A stretch of 37,815 bases of DNA from JBBTWG01 sp038062935. GTDB taxonomy: Bacteria; Patescibacteriota; Gracilibacteria; UBA1369; UBA12463. Under the pieces are notes generated by a model. That model searched no databases and was not told the DNA's origin. It saw only the letters and a list, made by a program, of their open reading frames with translations. The translations under genes and the position numbers were made by a program. The stretch lies in the NCBI GenBank assembly GCA_038062935.1, contig JBBTWG010000031.1, forward strand, positions 1 through 37,815. The letters are read 5' to 3'. Shown piece by piece: positions 9,935-18,070 of the stretch; the first letter of the stretch is position 1; the number at the start of each line of letters is the position of its first letter.

Positions 9935-9963
9935 TTGCGACAGTAGCAAAAAAAGCATATCTT
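9935..9963 (+). promoter_or_regulatory. Predicted promoter for the DUF5663 copy 2 gene
   Basis: TTGCGA (9935-9940), 17-nt spacer, TATCTT (9958-9963). The -10 ends 6 nt before the ATG at 9970, so transcription would start at or next to the start codon (leaderless). It lies in the 67-nt gap after the hydrolase gene. Confidence 0.45.
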
Positions 9964-9969
9964 TTCCGT

Positions 9970-10281
9970 ATGGATAAATATATTCGCACATTCCTCCGCG
10001 AACTTCTCCACGACGCTGGCCAAACGGATCTCGGATCCGACCTAGAAGAGGTCATGATTCAGGATCTGGCCACTCGACTCGAAGATCGATTGATGCTGAC
10101 CGCAACTCAACATTTGACGGAACAGCAACAGGCCGAAGTCAAAAAAATGTCAGAAGGTGGTAAAACCCCCGAAGAAATTATGGCATATATGAAATCCAGT
10201 GTTCCAAATTTTGAACAACTCGTTGCGCAGGACATGGCAGATTTCCGCGAAGTGTATATAAATGCCAGCAAAGGAGAATAA
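9970..10281 (+). CDS. DUF5663-like small protein (copy 2)
   Basis: This is a 103-residue helical protein and close paralogue of the one at 5427-5738, sharing ELLHDAGQTDLGS, EDRL and FREVYINAS. Its codons are richer in C/G at third positions (CTC, CGC, GGC) than those of the neighbouring cell-wall genes and of copy 1. It therefore looks more native to the genome than the block around it. It has its own likely promoter and a terminator-like hairpin behind it, so it may be a separate transcription unit. The function is unknown; no catalytic motif is evident. Confidence 0.87.
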   Translation: MDKYIRTFLRELLHDAGQTDLGSDLEEVMIQDLATRLEDRLMLTATQHLTEQQQAEVKKMSEGGKTPEEIMAYMKSSVPNFEQLVAQDMADFREVYINASKGE

Positions 10282-10307
10282 AAGCTATAACAAAGCTGAA
10301 ATGAATG

Positions 10308-10341
10308 AAAAACTATGACCTGAGAAAGATCATGGTTTTTT
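10308..10341 (+). terminator. Probable intrinsic terminator after DUF5663 copy 2
   Basis: An 11-bp stem with one G-T wobble (10308-10318 with 10330-10340) encloses an 11-nt loop and runs directly into T residues. The stem is A/T-rich, so it is weaker than a classical terminator. Confidence 0.45.
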
Positions 10342-10416
10342 GGGGGTTTCCGGAAAAGAAGTTGACAAGATATGAAGAATGATCATAATTAAATAAACTA
10401 TTAATAAAAAATTTAT

Positions 10417-11010
10417 ATGTCAAATACGCCAGAAAAAGGAAGTGAAATTAAGGCACTCAGCAGCAGTTTTTTACTCGAAGAAGCGCTGGAAGCCATTGAT
10501 AGATTTGGCAGCCTTGAACAAGGCAAAAATAGTAATGACGTAAAATCCCTCCAGGAAATTCTAAAATTTTTGGGATATTTTAAAAAAGAACCAAAGGGGA
10601 ATTTTGGACCAGCAACAACAAAAGCAGTAATTGAATTTAAAACTGCAAATGGAATTTCAATAGACAGTGAGAGACCGTCAATAGTAGGATTCAGGACCAG
10701 GGCAAAGCTAAAATCTGCCCTATCAGTACTAATGTCAGCATACTCGTCACCAGAACTTCCGGAACCTAAAGCAGGAAAATCCGAAGAAGGTATCGAAAAA
10801 AAAAGCGACGCAGTCGAACAGGGAAGGCGAACTACCAGAGAAATACTCGGAGGAGTGCTCAAGGGTACTGCAGAAGGCCTAGCTAAGCCATTCAAAGCAG
10901 CTGCCGATTGGAACGAAAGACGAAAAGAGCAAAAGAGAGCTGACCACCAACAATGGCTAGCTGACATGAAAAAAAGTCTGCATCCCGAGGGCGACTCTGA
11001 CAAGAAATAA
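10417..11010 (+). CDS. Peptidoglycan-binding domain protein
   Basis: The protein has 197 residues. A PG_binding_1-like domain occupies about 35-105, with VKSLQEILKFLGYF, then GNFGPATTKAVIEF and a final helix. A short helix (EEALEAIDRFG) precedes the domain and recurs before the PGB domain of the next gene, showing common descent. The C-terminal 80 residues are charged and helical, with no enzyme motif. There is no signal peptide. It could be an adaptor that holds partners to murein; no activity is implied. The context is a run of PGB-bearing genes with A/T-biased codons. Confidence 0.82.
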   Translation: MSNTPEKGSEIKALSSSFLLEEALEAIDRFGSLEQGKNSNDVKSLQEILKFLGYFKKEPKGNFGPATTKAVIEFKTANGISIDSERPSIVGFRTRAKLKSALSVLMSAYSSPELPEPKAGKSEEGIEKKSDAVEQGRRTTREILGGVLKGTAEGLAKPFKAAADWNERRKEQKRADHQQWLADMKKSLHPEGDSDKK

Positions 11011-11071
11011 AAATCCATACTTCTGGCTGTTTCCCTAGGAAATAGACCGAAAATGATCAAAAATTTGTAGA

Positions 11072-11100
11072 AGAGGAGAGGCAGAGTTCCTCTCCCCTCT
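11072..11100 (+). terminator. Purine/pyrimidine hairpin, possible terminator
   Basis: A stem of about 10 bp with one mismatch (11072-11081 with 11089-11098) lies between the two PGB genes and is followed by CTTTCACG rather than a long T run. It may be a weak terminator or a processing hairpin. The next gene has its own promoter just downstream. Confidence 0.3.
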
Positions 11101-11112
11101 TTCACGAAAAAT

Positions 11113-11140
11113 TTGCAATTAATAAAAATTATGTTATAAT
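11113..11140 (+). promoter_or_regulatory. Strong predicted sigma70-type promoter for the PGB-DUF4256-like gene
   Basis: TTGCAA (11113-11118), 16-nt spacer, TATAAT (11135-11140) preceded by TG at -14/-15 (extended -10). The ATG is at 11168, giving a leader of about 20 nt without an obvious Shine-Dalgarno sequence. Confidence 0.7.
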
Positions 11141-11167
11141 GAAGAAAGAGGCATTTAAAAACCATTT

Positions 11168-12217
11168 ATGGGAAACGCATCACGGGAAACCATCAAAGAA
11201 ACCACTACACTTAAAAATAGATTTTCTATACAGGAAGCTCTGGATGCAGTAGCAGGATTCCCAAAAAGCATGTCTGAAGGATATAAAGGAGACGAAGTGA
11301 AATCACTTCAACAACTCTTAACAAGTTTTGGCTACTTTCAACATCCACGAATCACTCACAATTTTGGCCCAAAGACAAAAATAGCAGTCATAGCCTTTCA
11401 AAAAGAAAATGGAGTCATCTCCAATGAAAAATCACCTGGAGCCGGAGTTGTTGGGCCAAAAACAAAAGAAGCTTTGATAAACAAAATCCGGGAAAGAGGA
11501 ATTATTCCAGAAGACGTCAAAGATAAAGATGCTACCGTAAGAGATAAAGCAAATGGCTTTCATGATAAAGTTTCAGAAACCATGGGAGCTATAATTGGTG
11601 ATGGAAAAGAGGGAATTTTTCTCGAAGACGATGATTTTATCGTTCTCGGCAAGGATGAAGAGAGAGGGCCGCCTAAGAGAGAGCATACGCCACCACCGAT
11701 TCCTGCTGATGCAAAACGCCCAAAGCCAAGAGAATTATCATTAGAACGGCGTGAACAGTTAATTGCCAAGTTTAAAGTGCAGTATGATGAATTCCACGGT
11801 CAAAAACCTGCCTGGGAAAAAGTTCGAAAATCACTCACGGCAGAGGTGCTTACAAGAGCAGCATATTTGAAAGAAGCGGTACTATTTAGTTTTAGCGAAA
11901 GACATGAGGCGCTCTTTGCCGATGGAACTCCGGAAGTACCAGAAGAAACTTTGGGAATGGATTATCGTGAGGCAAGAACACATTGTGAAGACCTGGGTTT
12001 GAAAATGTTTACAGAGAATGAATACAGAGAATTTCAATCAGGCTCCAAGAAATATGAAGCGAAAGGGAAGTCGACATGGCTTGATAGTGGCGCAAATACA
12101 TATTTTCCAGACTGCGCATGTTGGTTCGAATCAGGTGTGAAGATCGAACAGGAGATTTATAAACACACGAATGAGAATCTCGGCGTTCGCCGCCTCCTAA
12201 GAGTTGCGTGTGTGTGA
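11168..12217 (+). CDS. Peptidoglycan-binding domain fused to a DUF4256-like C-terminal domain
   Basis: The protein has 349 residues and ends in TGA. The N-terminal PGB domain (about 35-110) has VKSLQQLL, NFGPKTKIAVIAFQ and GVVGPKTKEAL. A charged linker follows. The C-terminal part (about 190-349) begins ELSLERREQLIAKF, has an AWEKV helix, then MDYREARTHCEDLGLKMFTE-N-EYREFQ, STWL and a closing RRLLRV strand. This order matches what I remember of DUF4256, a domain of unknown function, usually a stand-alone protein of about 190 residues. That call rests on pattern memory and is uncertain. There is no signal peptide. It has its own promoter and sits last in the A/T-rich cell-wall block. Confidence 0.8.
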   Translation: MGNASRETIKETTTLKNRFSIQEALDAVAGFPKSMSEGYKGDEVKSLQQLLTSFGYFQHPRITHNFGPKTKIAVIAFQKENGVISNEKSPGAGVVGPKTKEALINKIRERGIIPEDVKDKDATVRDKANGFHDKVSETMGAIIGDGKEGIFLEDDDFIVLGKDEERGPPKREHTPPPIPADAKRPKPRELSLERREQLIAKFKVQYDEFHGQKPAWEKVRKSLTAEVLTRAAYLKEAVLFSFSERHEALFADGTPEVPEETLGMDYREARTHCEDLGLKMFTENEYREFQSGSKKYEAKGKSTWLDSGANTYFPDCACWFESGVKIEQEIYKHTNENLGVRRLLRVACV

Positions 12218-12345
12218 AAAACAATATTATCCATCAGGGATCACTCCAAAATTTGTTAAGATTGAAGCAATTCGGGGCTTTGCAGGCTCAGTAATTTGAA
12301 TTTCTGTCTTCGTTCGACTTCAGGCTTGAATTCGGGGAATTTCTT

Positions 12346-12374
12346 TTGCATCCAAAGCCAAATTATGGTATAAT
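12346..12374 (+). promoter_or_regulatory. Strong predicted promoter for the 12424 gene and giant protein 2
   Basis: TTGCAT (12346-12351), 17-nt spacer, TATAAT (12369-12374) with an extended TG (TGGTATAAT). The 13 nt ending at the -10 match those at 11128-11140 except for one base. The remaining 12218-12423 gap shows a direct repeat of AATTCGGGG (12269 and 12329) and nothing else clear. Confidence 0.7.
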
Positions 12375-12423
12375 ACCCAGATACGTTCGAGAACAGAACC
12401 CAAAAAATAAAAACCAAAAAAAC

Positions 12424-12807
12424 ATGGCAGCAACCACCTCTCCAGAATTTGAACAGACCAAAGAAAAATTGATTCAGCTTCTGACCCAGGAATATGGCAA
12501 AAATAAGCTCGAACTGTCGAAAATGATGGCTGTTTTCTACATTCTCGGACAGGCGAAAAGTCAGGGTGAAATGATAGCAATGGCAAAAATTTTCTTGCAG
12601 GATTTTCCGATTCTCGGTGAATTTTTGAGCCAGGAAAAAGCAATGACGCACACAAAAATGGAAGGCGAGATTCAGGCGATTATCCAAAAAATGGTGAAAG
12701 ATGATCCAATCAAAGCCGCACAAATCGCACAAAAAGCGATGGAGCAAAATGTGACACTCGAGACACTGAAAGATCTTTTCCCGGAAATTTCCAAATACGA
12801 AAACTAA
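12424..12807 (+). CDS. Small helical protein of unknown function
   Basis: I start this at ATG 12424 (127 residues). The longer frame from TTG 12346 would begin inside the promoter. The protein is all-helical, rich in Lys, Met, Gln and Glu, with no signal peptide, membrane segment or catalytic motif. It is 6 nt ahead of the giant gene at 12814 and shares its promoter, so the two are very likely co-expressed. It does not obviously align with the DUF5663-like proteins. A chaperone or assembly-partner role is a guess from context. Confidence 0.75.
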   Translation: MAATTSPEFEQTKEKLIQLLTQEYGKNKLELSKMMAVFYILGQAKSQGEMIAMAKIFLQDFPILGEFLSQEKAMTHTKMEGEIQAIIQKMVKDDPIKAAQIAQKAMEQNVTLETLKDLFPEISKYEN

Positions 12808-12813
12808 AAAAAT

Positions 12814-15800
12814 ATGGCCACCGGTTCACCAAATAAAATCATCGAGACAGCAGACGAAGCGAGAGTCGTCGCAAAAGCGAACGTCGATCTCCTCAATAAA
12901 GACCAGATCATCAAATCGGTCCAAAAGGCTGTCGATGGTCCAAAAGCTCGAGGCGAACAGATCTCCATGCTCGACGTCTTCGAAAATATCATGGCCGAAG
13001 TGCAGAGAGCCGCACCAGGCCACGAGCAGGAGCTGAAGAAAGAAGTGAATCAAATCGTGATCAAGGCCGTCGAAACCAAAGTCGGAACAAACATGAAAGG
13101 CAGCATGGAGGCAGTCGTCACAAAGCTCAGAACTGGAAGCGAGTCAGTGCCTGCCGCACCGTCTCTCGACGATATCTACAAGCTCACCCGCCCCGACGCA
13201 GCAAAAACGTTGCTCGGAGAGGACATGGTGCATCAGGTGATGCTCGCCACCATCCTCCGCGATGCCCATCGCTATGATCAGTCCGAATCACGATTCGCCA
13301 ATATGCGATTCGATACTGCTACCAGAACACTACGATGGAACAGTAAAAATCGTGGATACACCGGAACCGCGGTATTCGAAATGGACGGCGTAGCTGCAGA
13401 GCCAGACGCCGAAAAAGTACGACCTTCAGAAGAAGATAAATTACAGGCGCTCAACACGAGCGCGGAGCTCCAATTGCGAAAAATTATCGACACAGAAAAA
13501 GCAGGGCTTGCAACTGACAAAGACCTCAAAGACGCCACAGAAAGAATCTTTGGAGCCGTCGACAAAGGGGGATTGAAGCCAGAAGAGCAGGCAGCAAAAG
13601 CGATTCAGCTCCAGAGAGAAGGAAAATTTGCAAAAGGCCTGAAAGGTTGGATCGAGGAAGTGATCAAACCTGAGTATGAAAGTGTAAAAAATACAGGCAA
13701 AGAGATGATTGCAGAGGCGGAAAAATCCATCGAAGACGCCCTGAAGGACAGGAATAATTTTTACACCATCCGGATCGATGTCGTTGCAAAAAATCTAGTA
13801 AATGAAATCTTCAATACCAAATTAACTCCAGAGCAAAAAGCACTTCTCGGGGCGAAGCACAGCTGCAACACGGAGACTCAGAGATCACAGTGGGCAATCG
13901 GTTTCCGGAGAAATTTAGAGGCTCTCCGTGCCGCAGAATTGAATGCCAAAAGACCAGAGGCAGAAGCAAAAGGAAAAGCTGCAATCGAGGCGGTTTTTGT
14001 CGCTGGCAAGACGATCGCCGAAAACGAAGATGCAGCAGTAAAGGCTGTCCAAAAAATGGCTCCCGAAGATACATTTGTTTTGGGATTTCTCACACAATCG
14101 CCAGCCGGATTAGTCCTGGATGGAACACTCATCGACATCGCAAGACACAACCAGAACACGATCGACTTCATTAAATTCCAAATCCAGAGATTGCAGCAAG
14201 TCGAGGAAGCAAAAAAAGCCGCTACACAAGCTGAGAAAGAAAAAGCAAGAGCCATCGAAATAGATCACAAAAAGGCCATACTCGCGATCGATGCCAGTGC
14301 AGAAAAAGATCTGGAACCTGGCGAAACAATCACATCAAAATCAGAAAAAATATTCCAGGATCTGAAAAGATCTGGTCTCGAAAAGCCTTTTGCACGGTAC
14401 GAAAAATTCGTGAAGCCTGATGGTGAAATTGACGAAGATGCCTGCAGAGAAAAAATCGAAGTCTACCTCAGTCCACTCCACGGAGAGCTGGGACATCTGC
14501 AGGAAATGGACGAGTTTATCGACGACGATGAAAAAACGAAAGTCCTGGACAATCTCGATCTCGCCAAAGGTGTCCTGGATGAAATGCAGAAAACCATGGG
14601 TATTACCGACAGATTGGAGGCCGCAAAAGAGCTCTATGAAATCATCAAGTATCAGGGGAAAATCCCAGGAAATCCAACAGATCACAAAAAAACCTATTTG
14701 AAATTTCTGCGAGTCTATGAAGAAAAATTCAAAGACGCACCGGATGTGACGATGGTGAATAATGCCACGATGTGTTATTTCCTCCAGGCCATTATTCACC
14801 AGGGAAACGAAGGAAAAACCGCAAATCTCGTCTTCGGAAAAAATGGATGGGAGAAAAAAGTCGGCGATGAATGGAGTGTGAACGCCAGCCCAGAGAGCAG
14901 GAAGCTCTACGAACGGGACATGGACGCACACAAGAGATTCATGGATTATCTGATCAGCAGTCACTACGGAGCTGAACCAGAAAAAAAAGATGCTACGCCA
15001 CCAGTCGCCGCGAAACCGAAACTCGACAGAAAAGAGCTGACTGCAGCCCTGAAAGATCTCGCCGAAAATTACAAAGTAGCAGAACCAAAAAGAGATAAAC
15101 TGCGCGAAGCGCTCAGAGCAAAATTCGGAAAAGTCACTGCCGATCGGGAAATTCAGTACGTTTACAAAGTCCTGATTTACATCGAAACCGGTGTCGACAT
15201 CCGCCGCATGGAATTCATCGAAGTGAAAAAAGAAAAGAAAATAGAAACGCATAATGAGGCAACCCTCGATGAGGCTCGCAATAAATATGCAGAAAAGCGA
15301 AGAAAGTTATCTCTCTTCTTCAAATCCAGACGCCATGGAGCTGACACCGACGTCATCACCGAACGCGGAAAGTATCAAACGCTCGTGGCGAAAAATATCA
15401 CCGATGAAGTCACCAACGATGCCGATGTAAAATCCGCAAGCATGGCTCCAGATGCGCTGAAAGCCACCAAAGAAAAGATCGCAGAAAAAATCATCGAAAA
15501 ACTTCTCGATGAAAGAAAGAAACTTCTCCAAAAAGAGATTAGCCTCCAGAAAGACGGATTCTACGAAAAATTCAAAACGATGTGGAGGAAGCATCCATGG
15601 CTTCGTGCCGCTGGAGGAGCCGCACTTTTGACTACAGCTGCATATACGACAGTCACTTCGCCACTCTGGCTTGCACTTTGGGGAGCACAGAGATTCGCAG
15701 GCGGATTCATCGGTACCGAGAGCATCTGGGAAACACTCAGAAATCGCTCGACAGGTTGGTTCACAAAAAAGAACGATAGCCGGGGAACGACACAAGAATC

Positions 15801-16305
15801 AGAAAAATTGGCCGCATACACGACGCTCGCCACGAGCACGAAACCAGGATTTTCGAAAGATATGCCAAAAGATTTGAAAGAGATTTATGCAGATCCAGGA
15901 GCTGTTCCAGGCATCGGAGAATATCGCGCCAAAAACTACGCGGAGCTCGAAGCACACAATAGAAAAGAGCTCAAAGACTGCGCTATCGCAGCCATGGACG
16001 CTGCTCCAAACAACAAAGCGGACATGATCAAGGCAGCGATCGAATCCATCATGAAAAAAGAAGAAGCATTCATGCACGCCGTCGAACAGCGCGAAACCTG
16101 GCTCCGCGGAAACAATGTCAAAAAGAAACTCCTTGCCACACTCGTCGGTCTCGGAGCGATGGTTCACATCAATTTCGTGGTAGATGGCTCGGGAGGAGAG
16201 GAGGCGGCAAATACGGCTGTGAGGCATGCACAGAGAGAAGCGCTGACACCACTCACCCCAAAAGCACAACTCCCAGATTTTGGGCCAACAGAACCTAACT
16301 GGTGA
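12814..16305 (+). CDS. Giant helical membrane-associated protein 2
   Basis: The protein has 1163 residues, starts with ATG and ends with TGA. Residues 1-925 are charged and helical, with long Lys/Glu/Ala coiled-coil-like runs. A hydrophobic hairpin-like region lies at about 929-965 (Ala/Leu/Thr-rich, with two Trp). About 140 soluble helical residues follow, then one hydrophobic segment at about 1106-1125 and a short tail. There is no N-terminal signal peptide. I do not recognise a family. The arrangement of long helical body, hydrophobic hairpin, roughly 140-160 helical residues and single hydrophobic segment is the same as in the protein at 1-5403. The C-terminal repeats and acidic tail of that protein are missing here. 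It sits between a small helical gene and a DUF5663-like gene. Confidence 0.87.
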   Translation: MATGSPNKIIETADEARVVAKANVDLLNKDQIIKSVQKAVDGPKARGEQISMLDVFENIMAEVQRAAPGHEQELKKEVNQIVIKAVETKVGTNMKGSMEAVVTKLRTGSESVPAAPSLDDIYKLTRPDAAKTLLGEDMVHQVMLATILRDAHRYDQSESRFANMRFDTATRTLRWNSKNRGYTGTAVFEMDGVAAEPDAEKVRPSEEDKLQALNTSAELQLRKIIDTEKAGLATDKDLKDATERIFGAVDKGGLKPEEQAAKAIQLQREGKFAKGLKGWIEEVIKPEYESVKNTGKEMIAEAEKSIEDALKDRNNFYTIRIDVVAKNLVNEIFNTKLTPEQKALLGAKHSCNTETQRSQWAIGFRRNLEALRAAELNAKRPEAEAKGKAAIEAVFVAGKTIAENEDAAVKAVQKMAPEDTFVLGFLTQSPAGLVLDGTLIDIARHNQNTIDFIKFQIQRLQQVEEAKKAATQAEKEKARAIEIDHKKAILAIDASAEKDLEPGETITSKSEKIFQDLKRSGLEKPFARYEKFVKPDGEIDEDACREKIEVYLSPLHGELGHLQEMDEFIDDDEKTKVLDNLDLAKGVLDEMQKTMGITDRLEAAKELYEIIKYQGKIPGNPTDHKKTYLKFLRVYEEKFKDAPDVTMVNNATMCYFLQAIIHQGNEGKTANLVFGKNGWEKKVGDEWSVNASPESRKLYERDMDAHKRFMDYLISSHYGAEPEKKDATPPVAAKPKLDRKELTAALKDLAENYKVAEPKRDKLREALRAKFGKVTADREIQYVYKVLIYIETGVDIRRMEFIEVKKEKKIETHNEATLDEARNKYAEKRRKLSLFFKSRRHGADTDVITERGKYQTLVAKNITDEVTNDADVKSASMAPDALKATKEKIAEKIIEKLLDERKKLLQKEISLQKDGFYEKFKTMWRKHPWLRAAGGAALLTTAAYTTVTSPLWLALWGAQRFAGGFIGTESIWETLRNRSTGWFTKKNDSRGTTQESEKLAAYTTLATSTKPGFSKDMPKDLKEIYADPGAVPGIGEYRAKNYAELEAHNRKELKDCAIAAMDAAPNNKADMIKAAIESIMKKEEAFMHAVEQRETWLRGNNVKKKLLATLVGLGAMVHINFVVDGSGGEEAANTAVRHAQREALTPLTPKAQLPDFGPTEPNW

Positions 16306-16315
16306 AAAATAAAAG

Positions 16316-16324
16316 TGCTATAAT
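16316..16324 (+). promoter_or_regulatory. Extended -10 promoter for DUF5663 copy 3
   Basis: TGCTATAAT, a perfect extended -10 without a convincing -35, lies 11 nt after the stop of giant gene 2. It gives a leader of about 40 nt before ATG 16371 and argues against the upstream GTG start at 16302. Confidence 0.55.
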
Positions 16325-16370
16325 TTTCACAGAAAATCTTGTTCTTATTTCTTACAACAAAAAAAATACT

Positions 16371-16715
16371 ATGCACAGCACATTCCCACAAGGCTTCGAT
16401 GACATCTTCGCTCCTCTCGGTCTCTCGCATCTCTCCGCAGAAGAAAAGCAAAAAATGCTTTCCGAAATGCAGGAAATCGTCGAGAATCGCGTCACGCTCA
16501 GAATTCTCGATAGCATTCCTGTGGACCAGCGGCCCATCTTCGAAAAGCTCGAGAAAGATGAGGAATTCACAGAATTTTTGAAAAAACACAACATCGATCC
16601 CGTCGCCATCAGTCTCGAAGAAGGTATGAAATTCCGCGAAGAACTCGTCGCTGATTCAAGTTTCATCCAGGGTCAGATCGAAGCAAGGATGGAAAACACG
16701 CCAAAAGCAGATTAA
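16371..16715 (+). CDS. DUF5663-like small protein (copy 3, diverged)
   Basis: The protein has 114 residues with the start chosen at ATG 16371, downstream of the TATAAT at 16319. It is helical: LSAEEKQKMLSEMQEIVENR, then RILDSIPV, FEKLEKDEEF, and a C-terminal KFREELV that lines up with DFREVYI in the other copies. Identity to the 5427 and 9970 proteins is low but the motif order is the same, so I place it in the same DUF5663-like group. It follows a giant helical gene, as copy 1 does. The stop codon overlaps that of the convergent SLH gene by 3 nt. Confidence 0.82.
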   Translation: MHSTFPQGFDDIFAPLGLSHLSAEEKQKMLSEMQEIVENRVTLRILDSIPVDQRPIFEKLEKDEEFTEFLKKHNIDPVAISLEEGMKFREELVADSSFIQGQIEARMENTPKAD

Positions 16716-18049
16716 AACTTCGTCGTTTTTCCAGCTCGTACCGCCAGAATCGTGTCAGACGCACGTTCGTATTTCATCGTCATATTGAGTTTTGCGCTGT
16801 AATAATAGTCCACCGGTCCTGTCCCCACACCGATAGTGTCTGTTTCCAGAATAATGGTGTCTTTGAGACCGTCCACGAGCGCCTTCCCAGTTTTTTCGAC
16901 AAGAATATTTTTGTAAATGCCATCCGACAGTTGCGCAATTTCCTGCTCTGCCGCCGCATCAAGCGCGGAAGGTTTGTAAATAATTGAACGCGCCATTGCC
17001 TGAACTGTATCGCGCAATTTCGCCGTCAGAGAGCTCTGCCCCACCTCTCCATACAAAATCATCACTTTCTGCTCTGGCAAGAAAATATACCAATTTTCGA
17101 TTCCACGATCTTTCACCACCACGCTCAGCGCAGGTGCACCAAGAGCAATATCGAAGAATTGCACGTGACCTTTCCCGAAGATCGACTCACTGAAAGCTCG
17201 TACCTGTGCAAAGTATTCCGGAGCAGTTTTCTCAGGAATGGTCGCGGGATGGCGCACAATCAACTTCCCTGAAAGACCGGTCGTAAAAGCATAATCTTGT
17301 TTCGGAAGTTTCGGATCCTCTTTCCAGAAAACAGTTCGCGTCGACTCCGGAATAGTTGACCAACTTCGCGGCATCTTCAGAGAGAAATGTCCGGTGAGGC
17401 TGGTAAAAGTATCCCACTCGGTCGTGATGTCGAATTTATTGAGTTTGCCGCGATACACAGTATCGAAGCGATACAGAATCTCCGCCGCCACACCGCGCGT
17501 CAGCTGCGCTTGGGGCAGGAAAGATCCATCATCGAAGTCCGTCATAATCCATTTCTCACGTGCTGCAAACATATACGACACGAACCACGCATCCGCCAAA
17601 ACGTCGCTCGGGAGCGTATTGTCACGAGCCTCAGGCTTCATGCCATACGCTTCATACATCATCTTGAGCGCCTCCGCGCGCGTCACGCCCTGTTGGGGAC
17701 GGAACGTATTATCATCGAAGCCCTTGATGAGTCCCAGCGCTTTTCCATCCTGCACAAAAGCATAAAACCAGTCATCTTTCCCCACATCTGTAAAAGAAAT
17801 TTCAGCAGGAGCTTTCGGTTTCGCCCCAGAAGCCACAAGCACAATTTTCAAAAATTCCGCCCGAGAAATCCCTTTCTCCGGCGCAAAAGTCTGGTCCGGA
17901 AAACCTTTGATAACATTGCGTGATTTGAGATTTTCGAGCGCACGAATAAATTCAAAATCCTCCGGAATATCCACAAAAGGACTCGCCGCAGAGGCAACGA
18001 AAGGCAGCAAAGAAAACGCGAGCAGAAGAGAAGTGAGGATTTTTTTCAT
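16712..18049 (-). CDS. Secreted S-layer homology (SLH) domain protein
   Basis: The protein has 445 residues. It has a Sec signal peptide (MKKILTSLLLAFSLLPFVASAA). Three SLH repeats span about 24-195, recognisable by F-D/A-P-E-K-G-I-S-R-A-E-F, FRPQQGVTRAEALKMM and FLPQAQLTRGVAAEIL. A C-terminal region of about 230 residues is beta-rich and resembles no enzyme I can name. SLH domains bind pyruvylated secondary cell-wall polymer and hold proteins at the surface. It is the last gene of a tight - strand run tsaD - DUF3298 - hisS - SLH (gaps 26, 41 and 21 nt). It converges on the DUF5663 gene with overlapping stops and no terminator between them. Confidence 0.88.
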   Translation of the reverse strand: MKKILTSLLLAFSLLPFVASAASPFVDIPEDFEFIRALENLKSRNVIKGFPDQTFAPEKGISRAEFLKIVLVASGAKPKAPAEISFTDVGKDDWFYAFVQDGKALGLIKGFDDNTFRPQQGVTRAEALKMMYEAYGMKPEARDNTLPSDVLADAWFVSYMFAAREKWIMTDFDDGSFLPQAQLTRGVAAEILYRFDTVYRGKLNKFDITTEWDTFTSLTGHFSLKMPRSWSTIPESTRTVFWKEDPKLPKQDYAFTTGLSGKLIVRHPATIPEKTAPEYFAQVRAFSESIFGKGHVQFFDIALGAPALSVVVKDRGIENWYIFLPEQKVMILYGEVGQSSLTAKLRDTVQAMARSIIYKPSALDAAAEQEIAQLSDGIYKNILVEKTGKALVDGLKDTIILETDTIGVGTGPVDYYYSAKLNMTMKYERASDTILAVRAGKTTKF

Positions 18050-18070
18050 CAGAATGAGTATAGAAGTTTT

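Noticed and set aside
10413..11165. 250-codon frame on the - strand over the small PGB gene
   Set aside because: The + frame has a recognisable PGB domain; the - frame is Ser/Leu/Phe-rich shadow with no motif.
12346..12423. Upstream TTG start for the 12424 gene
   Set aside because: It would start within the -35 and translate through the TATAAT; ATG 12424 lies downstream of the predicted transcript start.
14341..15252. 303-codon frame on the - strand within giant gene 2, and 21703-22665 opposite cca
   Set aside because: Phe/Ile/Val-rich shadows of Glu/Lys-rich coding sequence; the + strand proteins are continuous and, for cca, clearly identified.
1..16715. Whole region as a prophage
   Set aside because: No terminase, portal, capsid, tail sheath or integrase gene is visible; only murein-directed enzymes and long helical proteins hint at it.
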